Shown one piece after another: positions 18,014 through 27,979 of a stretch of 64,000 nucleotides of DNA; the stretch's first letter is position 1; the number at the start of each line of letters is the position of its first letter. Under the pieces are notes generated by a model. It had not been told where the DNA came from and did not search any database. It worked only from the letters and a program-made list of their open reading frames with translations. Location of the stretch: NCBI RefSeq assembly GCF_000242915.1, contig NZ_AFRZ01000001.1, forward strand, positions 372,001-436,000. Direction: 5' to 3'. Made by a program: the position numbers and the translations under genes. The DNA is from Sulfurimonas gotlandica GD1. GTDB lineage: Bacteria > Campylobacterota > Campylobacteria > Campylobacterales > Sulfurimonadaceae.

Positions 18014-20353
18014 CTATATTAAAAATGGTTTAGGTTCACTAAAATAGTACCCTTGAGACTTTTCTATTCCCAACTCTTTTACTTTTTGAAAAATCTCTTC
18101 ACTCTCAACAAATTCTGCAATTACTTGAATGCCCATCTTTTTAGCAAAATCTACTATTACAGTTGTAATAATCTCTGAGTTTTTATTATCTAAAATTTCT
18201 TTGATTATTGAACCGTCTATCTTGATAAAATCTGCTTCTAGTCTCATTAGATACTCAAAGTTAGAATAACCTGTTCCAAAGTCGTCTATCGCTACTCTAC
18301 AACCTAATTCTTTTACACTTTTAATAAATCTCTGTATCTCATCAAAATTCTCAATACTTTCAGACTCAACAATCTCAAATATAACCCTGTGAGATATGTT
18401 ATAAATATTTAACATCTCTAAGATATAAGCATTTATCTCTTTATCTAGAATATCGTCTATACTGATATTTACAGAAAATTCAAAATCATTTTCTCTAAAG
18501 TTTTCAAAACTTTTTTGAATTACAATTTTAGTAAGTTGTTTATATAGTTTTGCTTTTTTTGCAATCTCTAAAAAGAAGTATGGTGTTATTACTTTATCAT
18601 CTGAATCTATTAATCTTATGAGTGATTCATATTTATTGATTTCCCCAGTAGCGTTATCTACGATTGGCTGAAAGAAAAGAACTATTTTATCATTTTTAAT
18701 AGCTTCTTTTATTTTTTTCGTCCAGAGCATATTGTTCTCATACTCTTTATCCAAATTCATAGCTTTATCATATACAAGAAGGTCTTTTGCATCTCTTCTT
18801 GCTATTTTAAGAGCCATGTCTGCTGTGATAAGTAGTTGATCTTTCTCTTCTAGAGAGATACTTATTGTTGCGTTTAACTCTACAGTCTCATCTTTTACTT
18901 CATAGACGTGTGCGTTTATAAACTTCGCAATTGATTGCGCTTTTTGCACAACAGTGTGTGCTGGCATATCTATAGTAAGAATTGCAAACTCATCACCACT
19001 TACTCTAAATAGTCTCAACTCTTCATATAGGCTACAGCTTTGGAGTAGCTTAGAAGAAAACTCAACTAAAATAGCATCACCGAGTTCATGTCCATAGAAA
19101 TCATTGATCTGAGAAAAACTATCTATATTTACAAGGATTAAAAATATATTTTCTCCATAGTCTATCTCTTCTTTTAAGGCATTTCTATTGCCAAGTTTTG
19201 TAAGTGAATCTGTGTTAGCAAAAGTTTTTAATTCATTTTTTTGATAGATTAATTGAGTTATATCATGTCTAATTGATATATACTCAGTAATATCGCCCTT
19301 AGCATTTATGATTGGTGTAATTGTTGCATCTACCCAATATGTTGAACCGTCTTTTTTAACATTTCTTATTCGTCCCTGCCATGTCTCTCTACTAACAATT
19401 GTTGACCATAATTTTGTGTACATAGCTTTAGAAAAAGATTTATCTCTTAAAATATTGTGATTTTCCCCAATAACATCTTCACGAGAGTATCCTGTAATCT
19501 TGCAAAAGTTATCATTTACATATGTAATATTTCCATTTAAATCTGTCTTAGATACTATAAGATTGCTATCTATAGCGTCTTTATAACTCTCCAAAAATGA
19601 TAAAGAGTTTTTTAACTCATGTGTTCTTTCATCAAGTTCTGTTTCTAATTTTGCTTGTAATTTTGAAAAAAATCGAACCAGATAAAATGCAATTAAAGAA
19701 ATAACAATCATAAGTCCCAAATCATATAAAACTGACCCTAAGAACTGTCTGTTTATTATGTTGTCTACATGAAAAGTTGGAACTTTAATACTTAATATAC
19801 CTCTTATATCACCTATTTTATAGTCATATGCTTTATCATATTTCTGAGATATAAACTTTGGAGCTTTTGATTTCTCTCCATGACATTTAAGACATTTTTT
19901 TTCTATTTTAAGAGGAGTAGCATACTGATAAAATTTATTTTCTTTACTAATGTATTCTTTTGCATCTGAATTTTTCTTAAAATACTCTATAGCTTTTAAT
20001 TCATACTCATCAGCTTGATTTTTAGGATTTCTTGCTCTATCACTAACTGTTTGCATTGTAATTTGAAGTCTATTTTGCTCTGAGAATTCTTTAGAGATTT
20101 TAGCAGCGGAAAATGCCGGTAAGCCAGCAAGTGTTTTTTCATCTAGTGGGATTATTTTGTTTAAGTAAAGATCTTGATAGTAGTTTCTATGAGTCATATA
20201 TAGGGAATCAACTAGCTTTGACTGTTCAGATACAAATAGCTCAACACTCTTTTTGTTCTCATAATAGTTCAAAGATATTCTGACAATAGCTATGATAAAA
20301 AACATAATAGGGACTATTATGATTAATTTTTTTGAAATAACTTTATATGACAT
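18014..20353 (-). CDS. Membrane sensor with CxxCH heme motif, PAS, GGDEF and EAL
   Basis: About 779 residues. There is an N-terminal membrane helix, then a periplasmic region of about 170 residues with a heme-type CLKCH motif near residue 153 (the DUF3365/Tll0287 sensor type), a second membrane helix near 210, a PAS domain (GYSREDVIGENHNILRD) and GGDEF with RVSGDEF, so an SGDEF signature. The EAL domain has YESLIRL and DDFGTGYSNF. It can plausibly make or break down c-di-GMP in response to redox or a bound ligand. A TTG start 15 bases upstream would put the start codon against the TATAAT; the ATG at 20353 is preferred. Confidence 0.88.
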   Translation of the reverse strand: MSYKVISKKLIIIVPIMFFIIAIVRISLNYYENKKSVELFVSEQSKLVDSLYMTHRNYYQDLYLNKIIPLDEKTLAGLPAFSAAKISKEFSEQNRLQITMQTVSDRARNPKNQADEYELKAIEYFKKNSDAKEYISKENKFYQYATPLKIEKKCLKCHGEKSKAPKFISQKYDKAYDYKIGDIRGILSIKVPTFHVDNIINRQFLGSVLYDLGLMIVISLIAFYLVRFFSKLQAKLETELDERTHELKNSLSFLESYKDAIDSNLIVSKTDLNGNITYVNDNFCKITGYSREDVIGENHNILRDKSFSKAMYTKLWSTIVSRETWQGRIRNVKKDGSTYWVDATITPIINAKGDITEYISIRHDITQLIYQKNELKTFANTDSLTKLGNRNALKEEIDYGENIFLILVNIDSFSQINDFYGHELGDAILVEFSSKLLQSCSLYEELRLFRVSGDEFAILTIDMPAHTVVQKAQSIAKFINAHVYEVKDETVELNATISISLEEKDQLLITADMALKIARRDAKDLLVYDKAMNLDKEYENNMLWTKKIKEAIKNDKIVLFFQPIVDNATGEINKYESLIRLIDSDDKVITPYFFLEIAKKAKLYKQLTKIVIQKSFENFRENDFEFSVNISIDDILDKEINAYILEMLNIYNISHRVIFEIVESESIENFDEIQRFIKSVKELGCRVAIDDFGTGYSNFEYLMRLEADFIKIDGSIIKEILDNKNSEIITTVIVDFAKKMGIQVIAEFVESEEIFQKVKELGIEKSQGYYFSEPKPFLI

Positions 20354-20359
20354 GACGCT

Positions 20360-20365
20360 ATTATA
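20360..20365 (-). promoter_or_regulatory. probable -10 box, possible leaderless start
   Basis: TATAAT on the minus strand ends 7 bases before the ATG at 20353 of the heme-motif GGDEF/EAL gene. A transcript starting at the usual distance would begin at or next to the ATG. No ribosome site is visible there. Confidence 0.4.
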
Positions 20366-20415
20366 CAACTTTTATTTTAATTTCAAACTTCAATTAAAAA
20401 TTTATCTTCTTTAGA

Positions 20416-20421
20416 TATAAT
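20416..20421 (+). promoter_or_regulatory. probable -10 box for the Rrf2-flhA operon
   Basis: A TATAAT lies 38 bases before the Rrf2-gene ATG, within AT-rich DNA. The gap is shared with the divergent GGDEF/EAL gene. Confidence 0.45.
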
Positions 20422-20458
20422 CTCTTCTAATTTAAATCTTAAATAAAAAGTAAATATT

Positions 20459-20860
20459 ATGCTAATAACTCGTGCCAGTGAATACGCAATACTCTCTCTT
20501 ATTGTTTTATCAAAAGCTACTTCACCTATGGACAGCGAAACTTTATCTAATCAACTATCCATACCTAAAAGTTTTTTAGCAAAGATTTTACAATCCTTAG
20601 CAAAAAAAGGAATCTTAAAATCTTTTAAGGGTGTAAATGGTGGGTTTACCTTACTAAAAGATCCAAAAGATATAAGCATGCTCAGCGTAATGAGTGCAGT
20701 AGAAGGAAAAGCACCCGCTGTATTTGACTGCTCTCCATCTCAAAAAGATTGTCCTAGTGATCGAGCTGAACTTTGCTCTATTTGGCCATTTTTAAACAAA
20801 CTACAAGGCAAAATAGATGACTTTTTAGCAGAATTGTCTCTTGATGATATTTTAGAGTAG
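20459..20860 (+). CDS. Rrf2-family transcription regulator
   Basis: 133 residues. The winged-helix start RASEYAILSLIVLSK, the recognition helix SIPKSFLAKILQSLAKKGILKS and the wing GVNGGFTL fit Rrf2. The three late cysteines (FDCSPSQKDCPSDRAELCSIW) are spaced as in Fe-S cluster members such as IscR, NsrR or RirA, so it may sense NO, oxygen or iron. Its stop is four bases before the flhA TTG, so the two are probably co-transcribed. Confidence 0.92.
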   Translation: MLITRASEYAILSLIVLSKATSPMDSETLSNQLSIPKSFLAKILQSLAKKGILKSFKGVNGGFTLLKDPKDISMLSVMSAVEGKAPAVFDCSPSQKDCPSDRAELCSIWPFLNKLQGKIDDFLAELSLDDILE

Positions 20861-20864
20861 CAGT

Positions 20865-23033
20865 TTGGCAAGAAAACTTACTACCAGACAACAAATCGGT
20901 ACAACATTAAACTTTCTTCTTGGGCAAAAAGATTTAAGTGTCGTCATATTTGTAATGGCTATTTTAGCTATTATTATTGTTCCTCTTCCTTCAGGTCTGC
21001 TAGATGTGCTGCTTACAGTTTCAATGGCTTTAGCAGTCTTAATTTTACTTATATCGCTTTATGTGCCAAAACCAACCGATCTAACCACTTTTCCTACACT
21101 CATTCTTATTCTTACATTGTTTAGGCTCTCTCTAAACATAGCAACTACTAGGATGATTTTAAGTCATGGCCACGAAGGCAGTACTGCAGTAAGTAGCATC
21201 ATTACCAGCTTTGGAGACTTTGTTGTAGGTGGTAATTTTGTTATCGGTATCATAGTCTTCTCTATCCTTGTTCTTATTAACTTTATGGTTATTACAAAAG
21301 GTTCTACGAGGGTTGCAGAGGTTGCTGCTCGTTTTACACTAGACTCAATGCCTGGTAAGCAGATGGCTGTAGATGCTGACCTTAATGCTGGCCTTATTGA
21401 CGATGCACAGGCTAAACAACGGCGTGCTGAAATCCTTCAAGATGCAAACTTTTACGGAGCTATGGACGGTTCGTCTAAATTTGTAAAAGGTGATGCTGTA
21501 GCAGGTATTGTTATTACACTTATAAATATTATTGGCGGATTCCTTATCGGAGTATTTCAACATGGCATGACAGTTGGAGACAGTGCTTCTACTTTTACAC
21601 TACTAACTATCGGTGATGGTCTAGTTGGTCAAATTCCAGCTCTTATTATCTCTACTGCAACCGGTATCATGATAACTCGTTCTTCTGGAGATGGAGACAA
21701 CTTTGCAGAAGGTACGATTAACCAGATGATGGGTAATGCAAAGATTATGATGATAGTTGGTTTTATCATGATTTTATTTGCTTTAGTGCCAGGACTTCCA
21801 ACGGCTTCTATGGGCTTTGTAGGAATAATGTTTGCACTTCTTGGTTGGTCTGTTTACAAATATGAAAAGGGTGAACTAACTATCCTTGATATAGATAATA
21901 TTTTATCTCCAAAAGCTAGAGAGCAACAGCAGAAAGAACAGGCAGCTGCTAAACCTAAAAAAACAAATGAAGAGATAGCAAAAGAAGAGGAAACTGCGCT
22001 AGAAGATATACTCAAAGTAGAGATGCTCGAACTTACTCTTGGTTATCAACTTATTCGACTTGCAGACAGCTCACAGGGTGGTGATTTACTAGAACGTATC
22101 CGCTCAATGAGACGCAAAATAGCATCTGACTTTGGTTTTTTAATGCCTCAAGTTCGTATACGTGACAACTTGCATCTGCAACCTGAGCAGTATCAGATTT
22201 TACTAAAGGGAATCTCTATTGGTGAGGGGCTAATCAAACCAGACAAATTCTTAGCAATGGATAGCGGAATGGCTACTGGTGAGATAAATGGAGAGAAAAC
22301 TAAAGAGCCTGCTTTTGGTCTAGATGCTATGTGGATACTTCCTGAACAAAAAGAAGATGCAATCATCAACGGATACACCGTTGTTGACCCTGCTACTGTT
22401 ATCTCTACTCACATGAGTGAGTTGGTTAAGAGAAATGCAGAAGATCTACTTACTCGTCAAGAGGTTCAAACTCTAATTGAAAAAATCAAAACTGACTTCC
22501 CTGTAATTGTTGATGATGTTCAAAAAGTTGCTTCCATTGGTCTAATTCAGCGCATACTAAAAGGTCTCTTACACGAGAAGATTCCTCTAAAAGATATGCT
22601 TACTATTTTAGAAACTATCGCAGATATTGCAGAGTTCACTAAAAATGTTGATATTATTACAGAACAGGTTCGCTCAAAACTTTCTCGTATCATTACACAG
22701 ATGTATTCAGGCGAAGATGGTGTAATAAGACTACTTACATTTGATACATTATCAGAACAACTTATGCTAGAAAAATCACAAGAAAAAGACGGTGTTAGAA
22801 ATCTTCTCTTAAGTGTAGGAGAGATAAATCAACTAATCCAAGCAACAAGTAAAAAAGCTCATGAGCTACTGCAAAAAGGTGTATCTCCTGTTGTTATAAT
22901 AGTAGACCCTCAACTTCGCCGTGGTGTAGCAGAGATTTTTGAAAGGTTTTCTTTAGATGTTGTAACACTATCACACGCAGAGATTGATTCAAGTGCAACT
23001 TTTGAAGTTATGGGTTCAATCTCAATAGAATAA
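20865..23033 (+). CDS. flhA: flagellar export protein FlhA
   Basis: 722 residues. The N-terminal half has several membrane helices and the conserved FHIPEP-type loop (SMALAVLILLISLYV, TFPTLILILTLFRLSLNIATTR, RFTLDSMPGKQMAVDADLNAG). The C-terminal cytoplasmic half matches the export-gate docking domain. The start is a TTG at 20865, because an in-frame stop lies 12 bases upstream and no ATG comes early enough. It is part of the type III flagellar export gate, so the chemosensory genes probably act on a flagellum. Confidence 0.97.
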   Translation: MARKLTTRQQIGTTLNFLLGQKDLSVVIFVMAILAIIIVPLPSGLLDVLLTVSMALAVLILLISLYVPKPTDLTTFPTLILILTLFRLSLNIATTRMILSHGHEGSTAVSSIITSFGDFVVGGNFVIGIIVFSILVLINFMVITKGSTRVAEVAARFTLDSMPGKQMAVDADLNAGLIDDAQAKQRRAEILQDANFYGAMDGSSKFVKGDAVAGIVITLINIIGGFLIGVFQHGMTVGDSASTFTLLTIGDGLVGQIPALIISTATGIMITRSSGDGDNFAEGTINQMMGNAKIMMIVGFIMILFALVPGLPTASMGFVGIMFALLGWSVYKYEKGELTILDIDNILSPKAREQQQKEQAAAKPKKTNEEIAKEEETALEDILKVEMLELTLGYQLIRLADSSQGGDLLERIRSMRRKIASDFGFLMPQVRIRDNLHLQPEQYQILLKGISIGEGLIKPDKFLAMDSGMATGEINGEKTKEPAFGLDAMWILPEQKEDAIINGYTVVDPATVISTHMSELVKRNAEDLLTRQEVQTLIEKIKTDFPVIVDDVQKVASIGLIQRILKGLLHEKIPLKDMLTILETIADIAEFTKNVDIITEQVRSKLSRIITQMYSGEDGVIRLLTFDTLSEQLMLEKSQEKDGVRNLLLSVGEINQLIQATSKKAHELLQKGVSPVVIIVDPQLRRGVAEIFERFSLDVVTLSHAEIDSSATFEVMGSISIE

Positions 23034-23064
23034 GAAATAAAGTATAATAAACTCAAGGAATATA

Positions 23065-24147
23065 ATGAAAAATAAAATAATCTACCATTTATCACATATT
23101 GACTTAGATGGCTATAGCTGTCAGTTAGTTATGAGATATACTCCATATAAAATATTTAATTATAATGCTAACTATGGAGCAGAAGTTAAACAGAAATTAG
23201 AATTAATATTAGAGAATATAAACAAAAGTAACTCTAGTGCTACTATTTTAATTACTGACTTGAATCTTACATTTGATGAATCAAGATGGCTTAACAATGA
23301 AGTTAAGATGATGAATGAAAATAAAAAAGATATAACTCTGACTCTTTTAGATCATCATGGAAGCGGTGAAGACAGTGCAAATAAATATGAGTGGTACTTC
23401 CTTGACACCTCTAGATGTGCTACTAAAATAACTTATGACTATGCACTAGAGCATTTTGAACTTGATGAGCCTACTTGGATGAACAAATTTGTAAATGTTG
23501 TTAATGCAGTTGATTTATGGAAACAAGATGAAGTAGAAAACTTTGAGTATGGAAAAGTTTGTATGCGACTTGTGACTGAGACAAGAGAACTTAACAAAGT
23601 TATGTTTGCAGATGTTGATAACAACTACAAAATCTCACTGCTATTAGAAGCTACAAAATATATTAACGAAGAGAATGCTCCAATAGTTCTAGATGAAAAA
23701 ATTCACCTTATTAAAAAAGAATTCTTTCGAGAAGATAAAAATGACACTCTCGATAATTTAGCTACTAAATATATTGTAAAACTATTAGGTGATGCAAGAG
23801 ATGAAAAGACTATCTACTACAAAGGCTATAGAGGCTTTTTAAGTTATGGTGTTGGAAACACTTCTATAATCGGCAATGGTTTTTTACTTGCCTATCCAGA
23901 GTATGATTTCATCGTTGATGTAAGTTACCGTGGGACTATGAGCCTCAGAGCCAACAACAAAGTAAGTGTTTCTCAAATCTCAAAAGAGTGGTCAAATGGT
24001 GGTGGACATCCAAATTCTGCCGGTGGAAGAATCATAGGCTTTAAAGAACAATATCGTTATGATAAAGTTAAAAAACAGATAGAGAAAATCATCAATGAGA
24101 AAGAATCTGTTGCCGGTGATTTAGAGTATAAAAAAGAAGAATACTAA
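23065..24147 (+). CDS. DHH-family phosphoesterase
   Basis: 360 residues. N-terminal HIDLDGYS and, near residue 94, LLDHHGSG are the metal-binding DHH motifs, and late GGGHPNSAGG is the DHHA1-type substrate motif. Relatives are oligoribonucleases, nano-RNases or c-di-nucleotide phosphodiesterases; the substrate here is not decidable. It has an AAGGA ribosome site and follows flhA by 31 bases. Confidence 0.85.
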   Translation: MKNKIIYHLSHIDLDGYSCQLVMRYTPYKIFNYNANYGAEVKQKLELILENINKSNSSATILITDLNLTFDESRWLNNEVKMMNENKKDITLTLLDHHGSGEDSANKYEWYFLDTSRCATKITYDYALEHFELDEPTWMNKFVNVVNAVDLWKQDEVENFEYGKVCMRLVTETRELNKVMFADVDNNYKISLLLEATKYINEENAPIVLDEKIHLIKKEFFREDKNDTLDNLATKYIVKLLGDARDEKTIYYKGYRGFLSYGVGNTSIIGNGFLLAYPEYDFIVDVSYRGTMSLRANNKVSVSQISKEWSNGGGHPNSAGGRIIGFKEQYRYDKVKKQIEKIINEKESVAGDLEYKKEEY

Positions 24148-24171
24148 CAAGATAAATATACCTCTGACCTC

Positions 24172-24243
24172 TGCTTCGCTCAGAAGCAAGCTTTAGTAGC
24201 CCGAGCGGCTGAAGCGATCATATATGGACTTGTTCATATATGA
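24172..24243. terminator. hairpins in a convergent gap, probably bidirectional termination
   Basis: The gap between the DHH gene and amiC holds a 6-bp stem (24172-24188), a small AGCC/GGCT stem (24198-24210) and a 9-bp stem made of two CATATATG palindromes (24218-24243, 8-base loop). A run of U is weak on both sides, so the terminator role is moderate. Confidence 0.5.
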
Positions 24244-24252
24244 ATTAAATAA

Positions 24253-25653
24253 TCAATTCTTAGCGAAATATCTCTCAATACCATTTGCCAAACCCAAAGC
24301 CATAGTTTTTCTATATTTATCATCTACTAATCTTTTTGCTTCTTCTGGGTGAGAAATAAAACCAACTTCCACTAAAACTGCTGGCATCTGAGCACCTACA
24401 AGAACCCAAAAAGGACCTTCTCGAACTCCACCGTCTCTTACTCTATAGTTTTTATTTACCGAACCCAACATTCCTCTTTGCAAATCTATAGCAAGTTTGT
24501 TTGAAGCAACTATCTTATGGCTATTTAAAAAATTTAAAAAAGTGTCTTTACCATACCTGTTCATATCACTTAAATCTGCTGAATTTTCTTTAGCAGCAAC
24601 TTTTTCTGCACGTTCCGAACGAGATGGAGATAAAAAATAACACTCGACACCTTGAGCCTTATTTGCATTTTTTCTACCTACCGCATTTGCATGAATACTC
24701 ACAAATATATCTGCTTTTTTAATATTAGCGTATTCTGTTCTATTACTAAGCTTTACAAACTTATCTCTGTCTCTAGTCATATAAACTTTATAGCCTCTCG
24801 ATTTTAAAATATTTTTTAACTCTTGCGCTATTTTAAATACTACAACTTTTTCTCTATAGTTTCTATAACCCACTGCCCCTGGATCTTTTCCACCATGTCC
24901 CGCATCTATAACAATTGTTTTATTTCTATCAGCTCTTAATGGTATTGTTGATTTAACTATTGTCTTAAAAGCTTTTGAATACTTATCACTTGATTTTGAG
25001 AGCATATGCACAACTAACTGATTAGAATCTTTTTTAAAACTTATCTCTACTTTTTGAGAGTTCTCTACTACAAGCCTAAGAGTATTCGTATTATATTGAG
25101 CTAATTCAATTCTATCTATATCGTTTTTTCTAAGAGTTTGAGACTCCGTAAGCATAGAAGCTTGAATATCAAATATATATCTGTATCTTTCATTTTTAGA
25201 GTCATAAAGTGTAAAGTAGTTGATTTGATTGCTTCTTAATTTATTGTCAAATTTCAAAATAAGCTTATCATCTTTCCATCTAACTGATTTTAGTTTATGT
25301 GAAGATTGTAGTTTAATATTTTTGGCTTGAGAAGATGTTTTCATTGGTTTTGGTACTGGGGTTTGATAAGAAGTTTTTGGTTTTATTTTTGATAGTTCAT
25401 CTGAGTATTGGGAGACATCTATATGAAGTTTATTTCCACTCTTAACAATACCCTTTAAAGAATTAATCCTAAGCTTACTGTCTTCAGACATAATAGCACG
25501 CAGATATAGATTTTTATAGTCATTATACGCGCGAAAATGATTCGACTTAGAGGTACTTTTCATAAAGCCATCGGCTCGTTTTAAAATCTCACTATCACTT
25601 TGTGCATAAATAGAGATAGCAAGAATAAGAAGCAGACTAAGAAGACGGACCAT
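24253..25653 (-). CDS. amiC: N-acetylmuramoyl-L-alanine amidase (AmiC-type)
   Basis: 466 residues. There is a signal peptide (LLSLLLILAISIYAQ), an AMIN-like domain around 110-220, and an Amidase_3 catalytic domain from about 245 with zinc-binding IDAGHGGKDPGAVG, SIHANAV and a late VEVGFISHPEE. It cleaves peptide side chains from peptidoglycan in the periplasm, mainly in cell separation. It is the last gene of the pyrH-to-amiC block, 8 bases after the flavoprotein gene. Confidence 0.94.
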   Translation of the reverse strand: MVRLLSLLLILAISIYAQSDSEILKRADGFMKSTSKSNHFRAYNDYKNLYLRAIMSEDSKLRINSLKGIVKSGNKLHIDVSQYSDELSKIKPKTSYQTPVPKPMKTSSQAKNIKLQSSHKLKSVRWKDDKLILKFDNKLRSNQINYFTLYDSKNERYRYIFDIQASMLTESQTLRKNDIDRIELAQYNTNTLRLVVENSQKVEISFKKDSNQLVVHMLSKSSDKYSKAFKTIVKSTIPLRADRNKTIVIDAGHGGKDPGAVGYRNYREKVVVFKIAQELKNILKSRGYKVYMTRDRDKFVKLSNRTEYANIKKADIFVSIHANAVGRKNANKAQGVECYFLSPSRSERAEKVAAKENSADLSDMNRYGKDTFLNFLNSHKIVASNKLAIDLQRGMLGSVNKNYRVRDGGVREGPFWVLVGAQMPAVLVEVGFISHPEEAKRLVDDKYRKTMALGLANGIERYFAKN

Positions 25654-25660
25654 TCTGTCT

Positions 25661-26752
25661 CTATTCGCCTTGTGTAAGTTTCTCTATCAACTCTTTAACT
25701 GAGATAATCTCATTTAACCTGTAACCATTCGTTCCTGAGAAAAATAGGCCTGTCTCAGTATTTCCTAAAAATGCATCACTAAGTCTATCAGCTATACAAA
25801 AGCCAACTTCTTTCGCTTCTTCACCACGATTACATGGAGCTACACAGTTTGAAATACATTTAATAGCTGGGCCTTCTCTTTTTTCAATTAAGTGAGTAAG
25901 ATTAGTAACCACACCTTGAGCTGGATATCCAACAGGAGAAGCCATAAGTTTTATATCTTCTTTTTTAGCATTTAGTAGAACATTTTTAAGGTTTATATGC
26001 GCGTCACATTCATGTGTACCGATAAAACGAGTTCCCATTTGAACACCAGATGCACCAAGAGATAGCATCTCTTCTATGTCATTTTTATCCCAAACACCAC
26101 CAGCTGCGATTACAGGAATATTGCCCCAAGTTGCCGCTTCTTCTACTACTGGACCTACAATGTTTTCTAATTGGTTCTCAGGTAGTTTACACTGCTCGTA
26201 CGTAAAACCTTGATGTCCACCACTTTTAGGGCCTTCAACTATTACAGCATCTGGAATTCTGTTGTATCTCTTTTGCCATCTTTTACAGATAATTTTAAGA
26301 GCTTTTGCAGATGAAACAATAGGAACAAGCGCTACATCAGGAAAACCTTCAGTAAATTCTGGCATATTTGTCGGAAGTCCAGCACCTGTGATAATAATAT
26401 TTGCACCTGCTTCACAGGCATCTTTTACAACACGACCATAATCATTCATAGCGTATAAGATATTTGCAGCTAATGGTTTGTCACCACATATTTTTCTAGC
26501 ATTTGCAAATATTTTGTGTAGAGCTTGGGGTGAGTAAAAGTTTGCTTCACTTAGAGGTCTGTCTGCAACTAATTTCTTTGAGTATGTCTTATCTTCATAG
26601 TAACCGGTACCTACGGCACTTATAACACCTAATCCACCCTCTTTCGATACATTGCCAGCTAATTGATCCCAACTGATACCAACACCCATACCACCTTGAA
26701 CTATAGGCTTTTCTACTACATATTTTCCAATTTTTAATGACTCAAAACTCAT
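25661..26752 (-). CDS. FMN oxidoreductase of the nitronate monooxygenase family
   Basis: 363 residues, a TIM barrel with the family start KPIVQGGMGVGIS, ITGAGLPTNMPEF, SGGHQGF near 180 and the FMN phosphate site VIAAGGVW / GVQMGTRFIG near 220-245. It has a cysteine group CISNCVAPC near 295 typical of longer members. True activity (nitronate oxidation, enoyl reduction or quinone reduction) is not set by sequence. It abuts tyrS by one base. Confidence 0.88.
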   Translation of the reverse strand: MSFESLKIGKYVVEKPIVQGGMGVGISWDQLAGNVSKEGGLGVISAVGTGYYEDKTYSKKLVADRPLSEANFYSPQALHKIFANARKICGDKPLAANILYAMNDYGRVVKDACEAGANIIITGAGLPTNMPEFTEGFPDVALVPIVSSAKALKIICKRWQKRYNRIPDAVIVEGPKSGGHQGFTYEQCKLPENQLENIVGPVVEEAATWGNIPVIAAGGVWDKNDIEEMLSLGASGVQMGTRFIGTHECDAHINLKNVLLNAKKEDIKLMASPVGYPAQGVVTNLTHLIEKREGPAIKCISNCVAPCNRGEEAKEVGFCIADRLSDAFLGNTETGLFFSGTNGYRLNEIISVKELIEKLTQGE

Positions 26753-27952
26753 CTAATTAACCTTTAATTTTGCAAACTTTCTTTTTCCAACTTGAAGTAT
26801 ATACTCCCCCGTCGAAAGTTGTAACTGTATATCCGAGATTTTTTCTTGGTTTATTTTAACAGCACCTTGCTTAATATCTCTTCTTGCCTGTGAAGTAGAT
26901 GGCTCAATGTTACAATCTACTAAGGCTTGAGCAATCCAAATCTCTCCATCGCAACTAAATTCTTCTATTTCTGTTGGAATTTGACTTTTAGCATGTACTT
27001 TTTCAAACTCTTCTTTTGCATTTTGGGCAAGCTCATCATTGTGAAATCTAGCAGTAATTTCAATTGCTAAATTTTCTTTTACTTTTTTAGGGTGAAGAGA
27101 TCCATCTTCTACACCACTTTTAATAGTTGCGATTTCTTCTAAAGATTTTGTACTTAGGAGTTCGTAAAATCTCCACATTAAATCATCTGAAATACTAAGG
27201 ACTTTTCCAAACATATCATTTGGCTCATCAGTTACACCAATGTAATTATTCAAAGACTTACTCATCTTTTGAACACCATCAAGACCCTCTAAAATAGGCA
27301 TCATTAAAACTGCTTGTTGTTTTTTTACATCGTAAGTTTTTTGAAGCTGTCTTCCCATAAGAAGATTGAACTTTTGGTCAGTTCCACCAATTTCTACATC
27401 ACTCTTAAGATGAACACTGTCATAACCTTGAAGCAGTGGATACATAAATTCACTAACTGCAATAGGAGTATTTGACGTGAATCTTTTTGAAAAATCATCA
27501 CGTTCTAGCATTCTTGCAACAGTGAGAGTAGAAGCTAATTCTAGCATACCAGCAGCACCAAGTGGTTCTAACCAATCCTTGTTGTAAACTATCTCTGTTT
27601 TACTCTCATCTAAAATTTTAAAAGCTTGTGTTGTATAACTTACAATATTTTTTTCAATATCTTCTTGGCTTAAAACTTTACGAGTTGCACTTTTACCAGT
27701 TGGATCACCAATAGTTGCTGTAAAATTACCTATAAGAAACTGTACTCTAGCTCCATATTTTTGAAATGTTGCAAGCTTTTGTAAAAGTACCGTATGACCC
27801 AGGTGTAAATCTGGTGCAGTTGGATCAAAACCAGCCTTTACAGTATATGTTTTTCCCTCTTCAAAATACGCTTTTAATAACTTTTCAATTCTTTCATTAT
27901 CAATTATTTCAGCACTGCCTCTATCTATTTCTCTTAAAGCTTCTTGTAACAT
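26753..27952 (-). CDS. tyrS: tyrosyl-tRNA synthetase
   Basis: 399 residues. It has the class I HIGH-type motif as HLGH near residue 50, KMSKS near 226 and a C-terminal S4-like RNA-binding domain (ARRDIKQGAVKINQEKI). The length is usual. It charges tRNA-Tyr. It lies between spoT and the flavoprotein gene on the minus strand. Confidence 0.97.
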   Translation of the reverse strand: MLQEALREIDRGSAEIIDNERIEKLLKAYFEEGKTYTVKAGFDPTAPDLHLGHTVLLQKLATFQKYGARVQFLIGNFTATIGDPTGKSATRKVLSQEDIEKNIVSYTTQAFKILDESKTEIVYNKDWLEPLGAAGMLELASTLTVARMLERDDFSKRFTSNTPIAVSEFMYPLLQGYDSVHLKSDVEIGGTDQKFNLLMGRQLQKTYDVKKQQAVLMMPILEGLDGVQKMSKSLNNYIGVTDEPNDMFGKVLSISDDLMWRFYELLSTKSLEEIATIKSGVEDGSLHPKKVKENLAIEITARFHNDELAQNAKEEFEKVHAKSQIPTEIEEFSCDGEIWIAQALVDCNIEPSTSQARRDIKQGAVKINQEKISDIQLQLSTGEYILQVGKRKFAKLKVN

Positions 27953-27979
27953 ATATCTTTTCCTAATTTTTTTTAATTT

